The translations under genes were made by a program, and so were the position numbers. Shown piece after piece: positions 32,499 through 42,797 of a stretch of 64,000 bases of DNA; the first letter of the stretch is position 1; every line of letters starts with the position of its first letter. Where the stretch lies: positions 930,001 to 994,000 of the forward strand of contig OX637794.1 of assembly GCA_951802425.1 (NCBI GenBank). Reading direction: 5' to 3'. The notes under the pieces are model-generated. The model made no database searches. It saw only the letters and a program-made list of their open reading frames with translations, and was not told where the DNA came from. This stretch comes from Clavaria fumosa (taxonomy: Eukaryota > Basidiomycota > Agaricomycetes > Agaricales > Clavariaceae).

Positions 32499-33408
32499 GA
32501 TATGGCCAACGGTGACGAGGAGGGTGTTATCGAGGAGGGTGTTATCGAGGAGGGTGTTATCGATGCCAAGCAGTGCTGGTCTGCACCCTTTGCTGTATAT
32601 CACATGCTCGTTTACAGCGGCCTCCCGCTCGTTTAACGCAGACGTTAATGGCTATGTCCTCGCCGCCCCCTCTTCTTCGAGACCCGCCGTGTCTTTCTTT
32701 TTCTTGCTAGACGAAACAATGGATGTAATCTTGATTTAAGTCGCGGTGCGCTTCGCTCTTGCTGTCAGAAACATCCTGCTAGGACATTGATCGATCACTG
32801 TCAGCCTGTCACGCACGCACAATCACGACCCGATTTTCGCTCGCTTGACGCGTTGTTTGGCCAAGTTGCTGTTGTTGTCGTCTTAGGCGTTGACGGGTAG
32901 TGTCATGACCTGGTCGCTGGACGCCTCAGATTACCTATACAACCACCCGCCCATGCGAGACGCAACCAACAAAAGCGCCCTCTCGTCATATACCTCGGCC
33001 TCGTAATGCTTGTCATCGCCCTCGTCCCATTCTTCACCCATCATCGATGCCCTCCCGCACCCTTCCTGTCGCCAGACACTGGAAAGCTGTCCACGCCGCC
33101 CTACCAGTCCATGTCATCGTTGCCCCACCGGCTCCCCGCGACAAAACCAGTCTCACGCGCTCCGAGCTGCGCAGACACCATGAGAAGCGAATATGTCGCT
33201 AGGAGTGCAAGAAGAGGTTCGAGCTGGTCTGTCGTTATGGGCGTCAGGGAATGTCAAACGACAAAACACTACGCGAGCGTAGCACTGCGTCCTGTATTAT
33301 TTTATTTTAATTCGCTGGAAGATTTTAATTCGCTGGAAGCGGTAAATCAATGCATAGTATCTCCATGCACGACATGAGCGACGAGCGACAACATTGAACG
33401 ATAAATGC
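32499..33408. other. duplicated segment plus unique DNA
   Basis: 32,518-32,560 has three tandem copies of GAGGAGGGTGTTATC. A plus-strand frame from an ATG at 33,048 runs about 50 codons to a TAG at 33,203, then continues with Glu-Cys-Lys-Lys-Arg; it could be a broken small gene. 33,302-33,342 has a short direct repeat TTTTAATTCGCTGGAAG. Nothing else is recognised. Confidence 0.3.
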
Positions 33409-33765
33409 CTATGCCTTCGCCGCTCGCTTTTCCTTCGACAACTTCTTGTCGACAAACTTGGTTGCCTTCTCGAATCTCGGTACCGTCAACCCTCCCCCCT
33501 CCAACAGAGGATCATCCCTAGGCGGAGGACGGACAGGTGGTTCGGAGTCCTGAGGGGGATGACCCTGAGGGACGGAGTCACGGGGAGCCGCAGAGCTCCG
33601 AGTCGTGATGGCAACGCGAAATGATGCAAGGAGCGAGTGTGGAGGATGTGGGTGAGTGATGAGTCTGGGGGAATGGGCGAGAGCGACTCTTAAATAGGTA
33701 CGGAGGGAGGATATGATGTCATCTGGGTGTGCTGAGAGGCGTCGAGACGCGATGGATTGTGACAT
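33409..33765 (-). CDS. hypothetical small protein, 118 aa
   Basis: An ATG at 33,765 gives Met-Ser-Gln-Ser-Ile-Ala-Ser-Arg-Arg and the frame is open to 33,409. There is a possible helix at residues 15-30, a Pro-rich middle (residues 60-90) and a basic C-terminus (Lys-Lys-Leu-Ser-Lys-Glu-Lys-Arg). No family recognised. It lies in the unique part between the duplicated segments. It could be a real short gene or a chance frame in GC-rich DNA. Confidence 0.35.
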   Translation of the reverse strand: MSQSIASRRLSAHPDDIISSLRTYLRVALAHSPRLITHPHPPHSLLASFRVAITTRSSAAPRDSVPQGHPPQDSEPPVRPPPRDDPLLEGGGLTVPRFEKATKFVDKKLSKEKRAAKA

Positions 33766-35319
33766 GGTTGCACGTGACTGATGAATCCTTTCGTTGGCCA
33801 AGGCAACGTCTTCTCTGCCCCACTGTCAACAGTGCAACCCACTCCGTCTCCAGCCGCGCAGTCCCCGTGTTCGGATTTCGCTCGCCCCAGCCCCTGGTGA
33901 TGCGGAGGCATCACAAGCACTCTCCACCCCATCTGTGTCCACGCGTCGGGGTCGCGCTGCCTCCTTCCACCTGGATTCAAATGAGAGGCCTGCGCCGTTC
34001 CTACTTTCAATTGCGCCCACTCTTACCATGGACTAGGTGCTCAGTTACCGATCTTCGCAGGAGCCATAACACATGCTGCTGAGCGGCTTGGACAGTTACA
34101 GGCGTGCCTGCCCCTTTCTCTGTGCACCTGAATCCGCCTGAGCCTTGGCTATTCCACTTTCCGAGATGCTCTATTCAACGTTGAAGGCGTCTTGTTTCTT
34201 GTTATCCCTTTCGTTTATCTATCGTCAACTGCGACTCTGACCACATCCACAAGTTGAACCCCAGTTGCTCAAGGTTGGCGATTGGCTTGACTCGATGAAG
34301 GCGCAACCTTTACAGCCCACACTCGTGGATAAGTCTATTGGTAACACAGTGGCTCTCTTCCTGCGCCTGATCGCCGCCCACATCGACTGGTGTCCTATAC
34401 ACCCCGTTCACGCCGCCTGCGCTCCATCCACACCCATGCCGCCTGCGCTCCGTCCGCACCACCAATGCCGCCTGCGCCCATCCACGCCTGCACACCATCC
34501 ACATCTATGCGCCCCGCTCATGCCGCCTGCGCCCACCCACCCATGCCACCCACAACGACTGGTGCTCCATGCACCCCGCCCACACCGCCTGTGCCTAACC
34601 CACTCCACTAACACTGCCTGTGGCATCTCCACCACGCCTCTGCGATGGCCCAAGCCCCCCACCGCGGTCACAGACCGACGGCAGGGACTTGGGCCGTTGA
34701 GTGGGGGCGGCGGCAGCTATGGCAGCGGGGGCGGGGAGTGGTATCCACACCACCTATGCCGCCCGTCGGCTACAAGTCTTCTCCATCGCATGCAGTGGTC
34801 GCTTTCTGTCACTCCACCAAGCTTCAGCGTTCCTATGATCCGGTAGAGCACTCGATCCTGACCCCAGACGCCACCAAGATCAAGACCCTTGATGAAGAAA
34901 TCAGTTTGCATCTTCGTTCCTTCAGCTTATTGCTGTTGCTGAAGGAGACGACTTCTACTTACCGCAACTGTCGCTCGTGCCATGGCCCCATCGCTTGCAT
35001 GGAATGCATTTCCCAATTCTAGCTTCTTTCTTCGTAAGTGTATCTAAGCCTGTCCCTACTGTCTGCTTGTTGGCATGCACACATTACCGGTTCTGACATC
35101 CAACATCGTGCCAACATTCAAGTATTTGCCGCTGAGGGACAGCAATAGAAGCAAGAAACCAATTCACACACACATTCGGGTACGGGAATGCGGTGAGGAG
35201 CGCAGAGGGGGTGACGGTGCTGGACAACGTCTTGTCGCGCGGACGGTGTTCTTGGTGAAGGCGGGGCCGTCACGTGCACCTGGGCAGAACGACCTGGTCG
35301 GGGCGCCATTTGTGGCGAA
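33766..35319. repeat. second copy of duplicated segment, then low-complexity DNA
   Basis: 33,840-34,340 duplicates 30,800-31,290. From 34,390 to 34,620 the plus strand is an irregular repeat of CCGCCTGCGC and CCCATCCAC that yields Pro/His-rich frames with no domain. 34,650-35,319 shows no recognisable gene, only scattered unmatched frames. Confidence 0.4.
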
Positions 35320-35742
35320 TCAGCGGTGAGACGAAGCTGCAGACGGGGTTTGTGGACACGCCGGGTAGGGAGGCGTTGACGTGTGTGGTGGGACCGGCGG
35401 GGACGGAGGCGTGGCCGTTTGGTGGGTCGATATCGTCGTTGGTGAAGACTGTGCGCCCGTTGATATTGATGTTGGCGCAGTCGCAGGGGGCAAGTGGGGG
35501 GAGCGATGGCACACCACGGTGATGACGACGGCGGAGGGGACAGGTTGAGGCGATTGTTGGGGTTGGGGTGTGTCTGTGTATTCTGCGTCGGCGTCGTCGT
35601 CTGTGGTGAGTGCGTCTGCGCCTATCACGGCTGCGTCTACGTTAGTGTCTACGTCGCCGGTGGTGGGGAGGCCGCCGTACGCGCCGTCACGGTTTACTCG
35701 AGGACGTGAACGCGTGAACTCCTGCCTCTTGAGACATACCAT
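35320..35742 (-). CDS. hypothetical Thr/Pro-rich protein
   Basis: The ATG at 35,742 gives about 140 codons: a basic start, an Asp/Thr-rich centre, then a Ser/Thr/Pro-rich tail. Another frame over 35,270-35,512 (Asn-Ile-Asn-Ile-Asn-Gly-Arg-Thr-Val-Phe-Thr-Asn) looks more protein-like, so a frameshift or unseen intron near 35,510 is possible. The ATG overlaps a GTATGT donor-like string. No family recognised; weak support. Confidence 0.25.
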   Translation of the reverse strand: MVCLKRQEFTRSRPRVNRDGAYGGLPTTGDVDTNVDAAVIGADALTTDDDADAEYTDTPQPQQSPQPVPSAVVITVVCHRSPHLPPATAPTSISTGAQSSPTTISTHQTATPPSPPVPPHTSTPPYPACPQTPSAASSHR

Positions 35743-36179
35743 TATTATCTTTTTAATAAAAATTATTGTAATAGCGGCTTCTCTTCGTCGTAGGGCATGG
35801 TTGTTGAAGCACGATTTGCGGCGGCGGCAGCATGTGGTGGCGGGCGGGTGTGAGCGGAAAGTCGCGCGCACTGCGTGGGTACAACTGGTAAGGAGCTGAC
35901 AGTGATGCAGTTGAACTTGAAAGGTAGTTGAACTTGAGTCGAAGTGATATCCCCGCGCGTCGATACCAGATGCCAAAACGAAAATGTGCCATTATGCCGA
36001 GGCGGAGACGTACTATGAGTACATTGCAAGTACAAGATCCAGGTGCTCAGAAAATATGAAAGAAACTACCAAGAAAACAAGCCCGACCATGTGTAGTACA
36101 GCGCTCGGGTTGGAGCGGTGTTGGAACGGGTACAAATTTTGCTCAAACGGGCCCGCTTTCCACCTGCGTTTGGATCTTC
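35743..36179. other. intergenic, no gene seen
   Basis: This separates the Thr/Pro-rich ORF from the membrane protein gene on the same strand. No coding signal and no repeat of note. Confidence 0.35.
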
Positions 36180-38117
36180 TTAGATCTCGCAAAGGAAAAG
36201 AATCTGGAACGCTTGCGCTTCTACGCAACAACGTATCAGAAGGGTGCTGTTTACTGAAGCCAGATTCGGGTCACATACCTCGATGGTCAAAGACTCTGCG
36301 CCTGGCATTCCCATCACGCGTGCCCTCACTGTCGGGGGAATATCCAAATGTTTGGTGGTGAAATCGACTGCCGCAAACTCTGGAAGTGTCCACACGGCTT
36401 CCCGGCGCCGCGCATATAAGGCCAATGCAATGCCAGCGAGATAAACTAGAAGAACATATCCGCTCCAGTGCTTCTGGATTGAGGCACCGAATCCGAGTAT
36501 CAGAAGTAATAGCCCGTTAAGGATGGCCCATAGTACTCCGATTGAACGCTGAGTGACATTATCAGGCTCGACGGATACCAGCACACCATAAAATGACGCC
36601 TGAGATTCGAAGCTGATCCAATGGTCCTCTACGCGGGGACTTCTATAAGCATAGGGTTCTTTCCGAACGATCGTCTTCCGGGGGGTCTTGTATCGGCCTT
36701 CTTTCACTTTGGCCTCCCGTATCGCTGCGCTTAGGATATCCTCTGGAATAGGAATGAGGCCCCGCAAACGGGCGATACCTGATGACTGGGTGGCGATACG
36801 GATTGCTCCCCCCTCGTGTTCCGTAGGCCACGACTTGAGGATTTTCGGCTTGAAGTCGCGAGCTGCATCAGCTGGTACGAACCTCCATGCTCTCAAACAT
36901 GCTGTCCAGTTCACAAAATATCCCAAACAGCTGAGTGCAAAGAACTGGCTGATCCAGCTCCAGTTCGTGTACCAAGCAGCCAAGAAGGTTCCGACGGTAA
37001 GAATCACACAGAATAGGGCAGCAAGACGTTGTTGGAGTCTGCCTGTCGATGCCCCGAAATACGCAGTGGTGAGGAGGTTGCATGCGTCTTGTAGCGAGAG
37101 GTCCCGCGCGCTTGCAACTGCCAGAGCTTCGATCTGCCACCGATCCATCCACCATTTATCTGTTGAGCCCTCGCTGATCTCCTGCCTGTCTTCGGTGGGG
37201 ACCGGGATGGAGGTTTTGACGCCGACCCATGCGGGTTTTGGCTTTTCCTCTTCGAGCTCGGAAGTGGGGGTATCTTGCCTGGCCGTTTCTGTCACTCCCG
37301 AATCGCCTGTGCTTTCTGCTCCCCAGAAGTCTCTTTCAGTAATGATATCCTTCGAATTCCGAAGCAGTTTTCCTTGCGGACCAGACCCCTGATTGATCCG
37401 GTGATAACTGGTTTCCTCCCGACCCATATCAAGAATGTGAATCTCTGGCCATGACTCCTGTTGGAGCCAAAATTCCCTGGCTTGCACGGATTCGGGCGGC
37501 TTTATGCCATGTACCAAATGCAGCTTCTCGAAGCAAGGCGATTTGCAAATCCTGCCTAGTACCCTCAGTGATCCGATCCCTAGAATTCCTTGGATCAATC
37601 TCCAAAATTCCGGTTGCGAAGTCCCTGGCTCTGCAAAGAGTATATCTGCCTCGAGTAATCCGAGAACCCCAGACATGGAAAGCCGTCTTGATTCCGCAAT
37701 TAGGGTATCGAAGTCGATGCTCGCAGCAACTTCCTGTGCATTAAGAATTGCGAGAAAGGGATAAACTAGATCTTTCGTCAGATGAAATGCACCGTAGGCA
37801 GCCGGACAAAAAATACGCGTACGCCAAGCGGTGCTTCCGATCCCAGTGAAAGTCAGAAACCCCCTCCGTATTCCGGTATCCAAAGGTGAGCCCTTAGGCT
37901 GTCTATGTGATAGAGTCTCATCGAGAGACGGTGGAAACGAAGGTGCCACAAGTGTAGTAGACGGAATGGGTTCTGGGTGGGCGAAATTGTGGCCTGAGTG
38001 TGGGCCGGGGTTACCGCGTAGCTCTTCTGATTCAATCGTTCGATCTCCGTCAATGTGTCTGCCCTTCCGGGTGGTAAGAGAGACAGAGGATCCCATCTTC
38101 TCGCCGCTAAATGGCAT
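36180..38117 (-). CDS. uncharacterised multi-pass membrane protein, 645 aa
   Basis: A single frame runs from an ATG at 38,117 to a TAA at 36,180. The N-terminal ~75 residues are polar. Residues 85-235 form a soluble domain with conserved-looking Trp/Gly/Cys positions; residues 265-320 are acidic and Pro/Ser rich. Likely transmembrane helices are at 364-382, 387-408, 525-546 and 552-570. A basic loop (residues 410-520) lies between the pairs, and a soluble C-terminal part follows. The last 33 codons may be altered by a 75-base in-frame intron (GTATGT donor after residue 613, TTCCAG acceptor) that leaves the same final seven residues. It looks like a host gene, with no transposon features. Function not recognised. 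Confidence 0.65.
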   Translation of the reverse strand: MPFSGEKMGSSVSLTTRKGRHIDGDRTIESEELRGNPGPHSGHNFAHPEPIPSTTLVAPSFPPSLDETLSHRQPKGSPLDTGIRRGFLTFTGIGSTAWRTRIFCPAAYGAFHLTKDLVYPFLAILNAQEVAASIDFDTLIAESRRLSMSGVLGLLEADILFAEPGTSQPEFWRLIQGILGIGSLRVLGRICKSPCFEKLHLVHGIKPPESVQAREFWLQQESWPEIHILDMGREETSYHRINQGSGPQGKLLRNSKDIITERDFWGAESTGDSGVTETARQDTPTSELEEEKPKPAWVGVKTSIPVPTEDRQEISEGSTDKWWMDRWQIEALAVASARDLSLQDACNLLTTAYFGASTGRLQQRLAALFCVILTVGTFLAAWYTNWSWISQFFALSCLGYFVNWTACLRAWRFVPADAARDFKPKILKSWPTEHEGGAIRIATQSSGIARLRGLIPIPEDILSAAIREAKVKEGRYKTPRKTIVRKEPYAYRSPRVEDHWISFESQASFYGVLVSVEPDNVTQRSIGVLWAILNGLLLLILGFGASIQKHWSGYVLLVYLAGIALALYARRREAVWTLPEFAAVDFTTKHLDIPPTVRARVMGMPGAESLTIEVCDPNLASVNSTLLIRCCVEAQAFQILFLCEI

Positions 38118-38919
38118 TGTCGCCGCTCTGGCCAGTTAGAAATTAGCCATGATCAAACCAAGGAATACTCGGCGCACCCTGAGACCGGATATCAGAGTTA
38201 AGAACCTGCAGAGACGGTGGGATAGTTCCAAAAACAAAAGTACTGGCACGCCGGAAAAATCCAGGAGTCGTGAGAGCTTGACAGTTAGGTTGCGGGGCCA
38301 CTTGTGGACGGTGCAGTGCGCGTGTTGCCAGTCGCTGCGGTGTTGCAGGATTGACTCTTCTTGAGCTTGTGGGCGAGGCGACAGGATTCGTTCTGGGCAG
38401 CACAATAGGGGGGGGGGAAAGAGCAATGCTTATGGAGTAGGAGGATTAGGCATTATAAATGCAGAGCGGTGATAGTGCTGGCAAGAAGCGGGGGCAATTT
38501 ATAGCTGACGATGTCAATTTGGAAGGAGCTGGCCTGTTCTGCTGCGAACGTGTTGGCCTTGAAGTGTACCTGATCTTTGTTGGCATTGAATTTTGTGTGA
38601 AGTGGACCTTGATTAAGACCTGCCATCGAACGCGGTCGCCGCACATCATACTCTGGATGAGATTCAGAGGTTAGGACGATTTGTAGAATGCCTGAAGGAA
38701 ATTAGAAATACAAATGAGGGGCCATTCGCGGTTTGAGATCAGGCGATTTGTACTGCATGCGTCCCTCATTTGACTGCGTGTGAGTGGGCCTTGAAAAAGC
38801 GGGACAGATCCATGTTCAAATATGGACTTGAGGGTGCTTATTACTAAGGTGGAATTTGTCAAGCACTTACAATACTCACATCCAATACTTGCTTTACATT
38901 TTCTGTTGAACACACCAAT
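38118..38919. other. intergenic, no gene seen
   Basis: This is the promoter side of the membrane protein gene. A G run lies at 38,409-38,417. Overlapping short frames on both strands show no recognisable product. Confidence 0.35.
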
Positions 38920-38926
38920 GTAAAAG
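38920..38926. repeat. candidate target duplication GTAAAAG, left copy
   Basis: GTAAAAG precedes the left end of the long inverted-repeat element; the same 7 bases follow its right end at 44,935-44,941. Confidence 0.65.
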
Positions 38927-39139
38927 TATGAAGGACCAAACTGGACAAAATTCATATCTTTGGTAAATTATGCTTCCAGACATGCATGCACACATGTGTG
39001 CATGTATGGACATGCATGGACATGTATGTACACACATGTCCATCTGTGTACATGTGTGCCCATTCATTTACATGCATGGGCATGAGCATCCATGAATGTG
39101 CATATGTGTCCATGCATGGGCACATGTGTCAATATTGGC

Positions 39140-39390
39140 CCTGTGTGTGCAAATGTATGCTAATATATGTGCAAGCTTATGCTGATTTGTGCAGAATTAT
39201 GCTATTATATGTGCAAGCCTATGCAAATTTGTGCAGAATTATGCTAATTTATGTGCAAGCTTATGCTGATTTGTGCAGAATTATGCTGATGTATGTGCAA
39301 GCTTATGTCAATTTGTGCAGAATTATGCTATTAGATGTGCAGGCTTATGCCAATTTGTGCAAGCTTATGCTAATATATGTGCAGACCTAC
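39140..39390. repeat. 42-bp minisatellite, left arm
   Basis: Units of the type TGTGCAAGCTTATGCTGATT plus TGTGCAGAATTATGCT(A/G)AT. One frame yields a 14-residue peptide repeat (for example LIYVQAYADLCRIM), but unit lengths and low-complexity flanks argue for non-coding repeats. Confidence 0.8.
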
Positions 39391-39444
39391 AGATGACTCT
39401 GGTGTACTTGACAGGATTGGGTATGGCCTAATGAACTTAGGCAT

Positions 39445-39630
39445 GAGTGGTGAAACCCTCCTTGAAATTTGATACATATACTATGTTTCAGAGTGCTCCT
39501 ACATGTATACTTCTATTGTTGCAGTATAAGATCCCACATGTATTTCCCTGGTCCTCAGTTCAAATATTATCATCTCTTGTTCCTAAACATTTCTTAGCTT
39601 TCATCCTCATTGTCCTTGACATTGCAATTG
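39445..39630 (+). repeat. dispersed repeat, copy 2
   Basis: Matches 11,265-11,470 in order (GTGGTGAAACCCTCCT, TTGCAGTATAAG, CTTTCATCCTCATTGTC). Confidence 0.55.
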
Positions 39631-40812
39631 CACAGGCAATGTGGGCTGATTACACCCAGAAGCACCAATGGGCTGTATGAATCATTTGCATATTGTAATT
39701 ATACACTGTATTTTACATGGCATGACAAGTAGAAATGAATAACCATGGCCTAGGCAAGGGATTAACCAGAACACTGTTTGGCAAGTTGTCCAAGAAGGAA
39801 ACAGCTATGAGAGGAAGCTTTGCTGATGGCCAAGTACATGTGTAAGAATTCCCACCCCTTCTTACTCCACATGACTCCCCCAACCACACTGCCTCTCATG
39901 CCGTCACCACCACCCCTGCCCCTACCCACATGCTCCCACCTCCTTTTCCTTGTCACCACCCCATGCAGTGCTGCCTCGCCAGTCCCTTGTGTATCCCACA
40001 TGTATGACTCATGCAATGCACTGCCCCCTTTCCGATTATGACTCATACCTCACATTACACACTATATAAACATGGACTCTTGTAGTGTAGTCTCCTTAGG
40101 TTGTGACTCCTCTTCCAATACAACCTTGCACTTCAATTTGGCCAAGCCACGAACCAGGTTCCCTCAAATGCACAGAAGTCGCATTGCTCTTTGTGACAAG
40201 TAACAACCTTTCCCACTGCCTACCTCTTTGGACCTAGGCACTCTCCACCCTGCCCAAGTCGAAGCAAGACTCGTATATCCCAAGAAGACAGACTGGCTCA
40301 CTTTTGAACAGTGTATGAATGATCTGTCAGGAGAAAGGCTCTCCTGGGACTAGATATCGAGACTGACTTTGAACAACTGACACTGCCGAATATGCCTAGA
40401 GGAAGCTATGGTGACTTCCACTACCTGAGACATTCAGAAGTAACTGCATTATTGTTCCAATGCCATTTTGCCAGCAAGAGGATCTTTACATGAGAAGATC
40501 CATTCCAAAACAACCCTTTGTCCCACAAACATTCCATCGAGTGGTGTACTTTCTGATGCAACCTGCTGGAACAGCTAGATGTTTTAGCTGAGAAACAAAG
40601 AAACAAAGATGAACTTACTGAGCTCCTATGAGGGGATGAAGATCTTGAAAGCTTTTCTAGTGAAAGCGACTACCAAAGCACTCTTGAAGAACTTACCCAT
40701 TACTCCGTTGGGGTTCAGACAGACCCAGTACCAGAAGTGCCACACTGCTCTGCACATGCCCAAACCAACCTCACCTTTCTCAGCCTAGAAGATAGGCTAC
40801 GTATCGACATTT
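39631..40812 (+). other. putative retroelement leader, no intact gene
   Basis: A TATA-like ACTATATAAA at about 40,061 is followed by a cDNA-like stretch. From 40,600 a broken frame with acidic Ser/Glu-rich sequence leads into the gag fragment. Probably the 5' part of a decayed gypsy element. Confidence 0.35.
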
Positions 40813-41244
40813 TTGCAGAACCCCCTCAAATCTACCTACAACCCGACTAAGACAGACACCGCACCTGCACCAGAACCAGCACCACCCCTCGCCCCTGCCA
40901 TGTTCTCCCTAAAGATCACCACGTACTCTGGAAAGAGGGAGGAGTTCCAGACATTTTTGAGAAGCCTGCATCTGGAATTCCAAGTAAACGAGGCCAAGTA
41001 CCTGATGGACTTCCACAAGGTAGTCTTCTGCTTAAGCCACATGACAGAAGGATATGCCACAGAATGGGCAAATCAAGCTGTGAATGTGCTACTAGAAGAA
41101 GGAGGCAAGCTTGTAATTTGGGCCATGTTCGAAGCTCGAATGAGAGAGGCCTTCTCTCCCATCGAGGACCAAGCCTTGGCCATGCAGGAACTTAGCAACT
41201 TCAAGCAGGTACAGATGGATGCGGTGCAATTTTTGTCTTTATGA
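40813..41244 (+). pseudogene. gypsy gag fragment
   Basis: 143 codons. After a Thr/Pro/Ala start, the segment Thr-Tyr-Ser-Gly-Lys-Arg-Glu-Glu-Phe-Gln-Thr-Phe-Leu-Arg-Ser-Leu and the later Ala-Thr-Glu-Trp-Ala-Asn align with the gag of the chromovirus copies above. It stops after about 110 gag residues. No protease or RT follows. Confidence 0.7.
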
Positions 41245-42797
41245 GGAAGGATTGGGAGGACTGGGAGGCAATAGGTGTATTAGAAAAGTTGTGAGGAAAC
41301 TGAAGAGAGGAGGAATTAGTTGTGGCCCACATGAGTATGGGGGTTGGTTTGTTGTTGTGACTCAGAGTTCCCCTGGAAGTTCTTGAGTTGCTTCCTCATT
41401 TAACTCTTCATGCAGGTCATCCACATCCTCTTTGACTTCTTCCTCAACTTTGTAAGCCTCCTGAAGATCTTCCTCTCCTTCTTCCAATGTGAAGATGGCT
41501 CATCCTGCTACTCTTCGGTCAGGGCATGCAGCACTTTAATGTCCTGGCTTCCCACATCTCAAACAAAGGTTTCCCTGATGGCATCCTTCTCATTCCTCAT
41601 CACTAAGCACAATGTAAGGCAGGTTCAGGTCCAGCTGGCAGGCAAGGTGGATTAATGGGTTGTGGTGGGGTTGTGGGGGTTCCTGCAGCTGGTCTGGGTA
41701 TCATGGGATTGTTACCAGTGGTGGGGTAAGGTTGCAGTTTCTGCCTTGTTGGGCAGGTAGATGAGGGGCAGGTGGGTTGGTGTGGAATTGAGCTCATTGG
41801 GTCTTGCTCTCATACTCCCAGTGCCCCTGGTCAATCCATATAGCCAAATCTCATAGCTCCTGGGAAAAAAGCAAAAGTATATATAGCAGGAACCCCAGTG
41901 CTTGCCAGCATTCCCACACTCAGGCCCCATGTGTTATGTGATGTGCTAAAGGCCTGGGTCATGTGACCTGGGGATTATGTAATCTGGCTCCTGTCTGGAT
42001 CACATGACTAATCCATGATCTTCCCACAACTCTTTAGTAACCATTCCATGACCACTTACATAAGTGATCCTGACAATAGTTGAATTCTGACACTTGGCAA
42101 TTACATCTGACCAACAAATGGCAATTCCAAGTGCAATCCATAATTCTGACAATTGCTGCTTGCCTTGCTGTTGCTCAGGCATTGTTCAGGAGTTGCTTTA
42201 GGATTTGCAGGGTGGTCTCTAGACAAGTTAGTGCATATGCCTCAATGATGTTAGGTTTTAGGGTATCGATATGGTGGCTGAAACATGTCTCTGGGCAATT
42301 TCCTTATTATTTGTCTTGCATTTTCTTCTTTGTAGATCTTCTTTGGTACTATTCCACTTCTGATAATTCTTCAGTATATAATCCTTGAAGTAGTAAATAC
42401 TACAACATACTATATAACATAAACTCAATTACCCACATATGCATAAGGATCACTGTCAAGAGCCACCTAAGTACTTGGCTGGGTATCACACAGCAGCCAC
42501 CCTCTTGTGCAGTGTCTGGGTCAAACCCCTCTGTCATGCTACCTTGACCATCCCCTACCTCATCCAGTTGCATCCCTGCCACTCATTGGCAACATGACCA
42601 AAATGCAGGATTCCTGCCCATTGTTGGAATTACTGCTATGCCCCCTCCTTGCCATTGTATACATTATTAACTGGTTTAATTGACCTACTCTTGACAACAA
42701 ATTGGCATAAGCTTGCACACATAATCCTGCACAAATTGGCATAAGCTTGCATGTATATTAGCATAATTCTGCACAAATTGGCATAAGCTTGCACATA
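41245..42797. repeat. gypsy LTR (minus) and minisatellite inside the 6-kb element
   Basis: In minus orientation an LTR starts TGTCAGGATCACTTATGTAA at 42,075 and runs at least to about 41,870, sharing the GTCACATGATCC-type blocks of the other gypsy LTRs. 42,690-42,797 is minisatellite split by the Tc1 insertion. The remainder shows no gene. Confidence 0.55.

Noticed and set aside
34265..34846. 193-codon Pro/His-rich plus-strand ORF
   Set aside because: It reads through an irregular repeat of CCGCCTGCGC/CCCATCCAC; no domain, and other frames are equally open.
39140..39390. Repeated peptide LIYVQAYADLCRIM as a possible repeat protein (also 44,400-44,720)
   Set aside because: It is the translation of a 42-bp minisatellite inside inverted-repeat arms, flanked by CATGCATG low-complexity DNA, with no conserved start or non-repeat domain.
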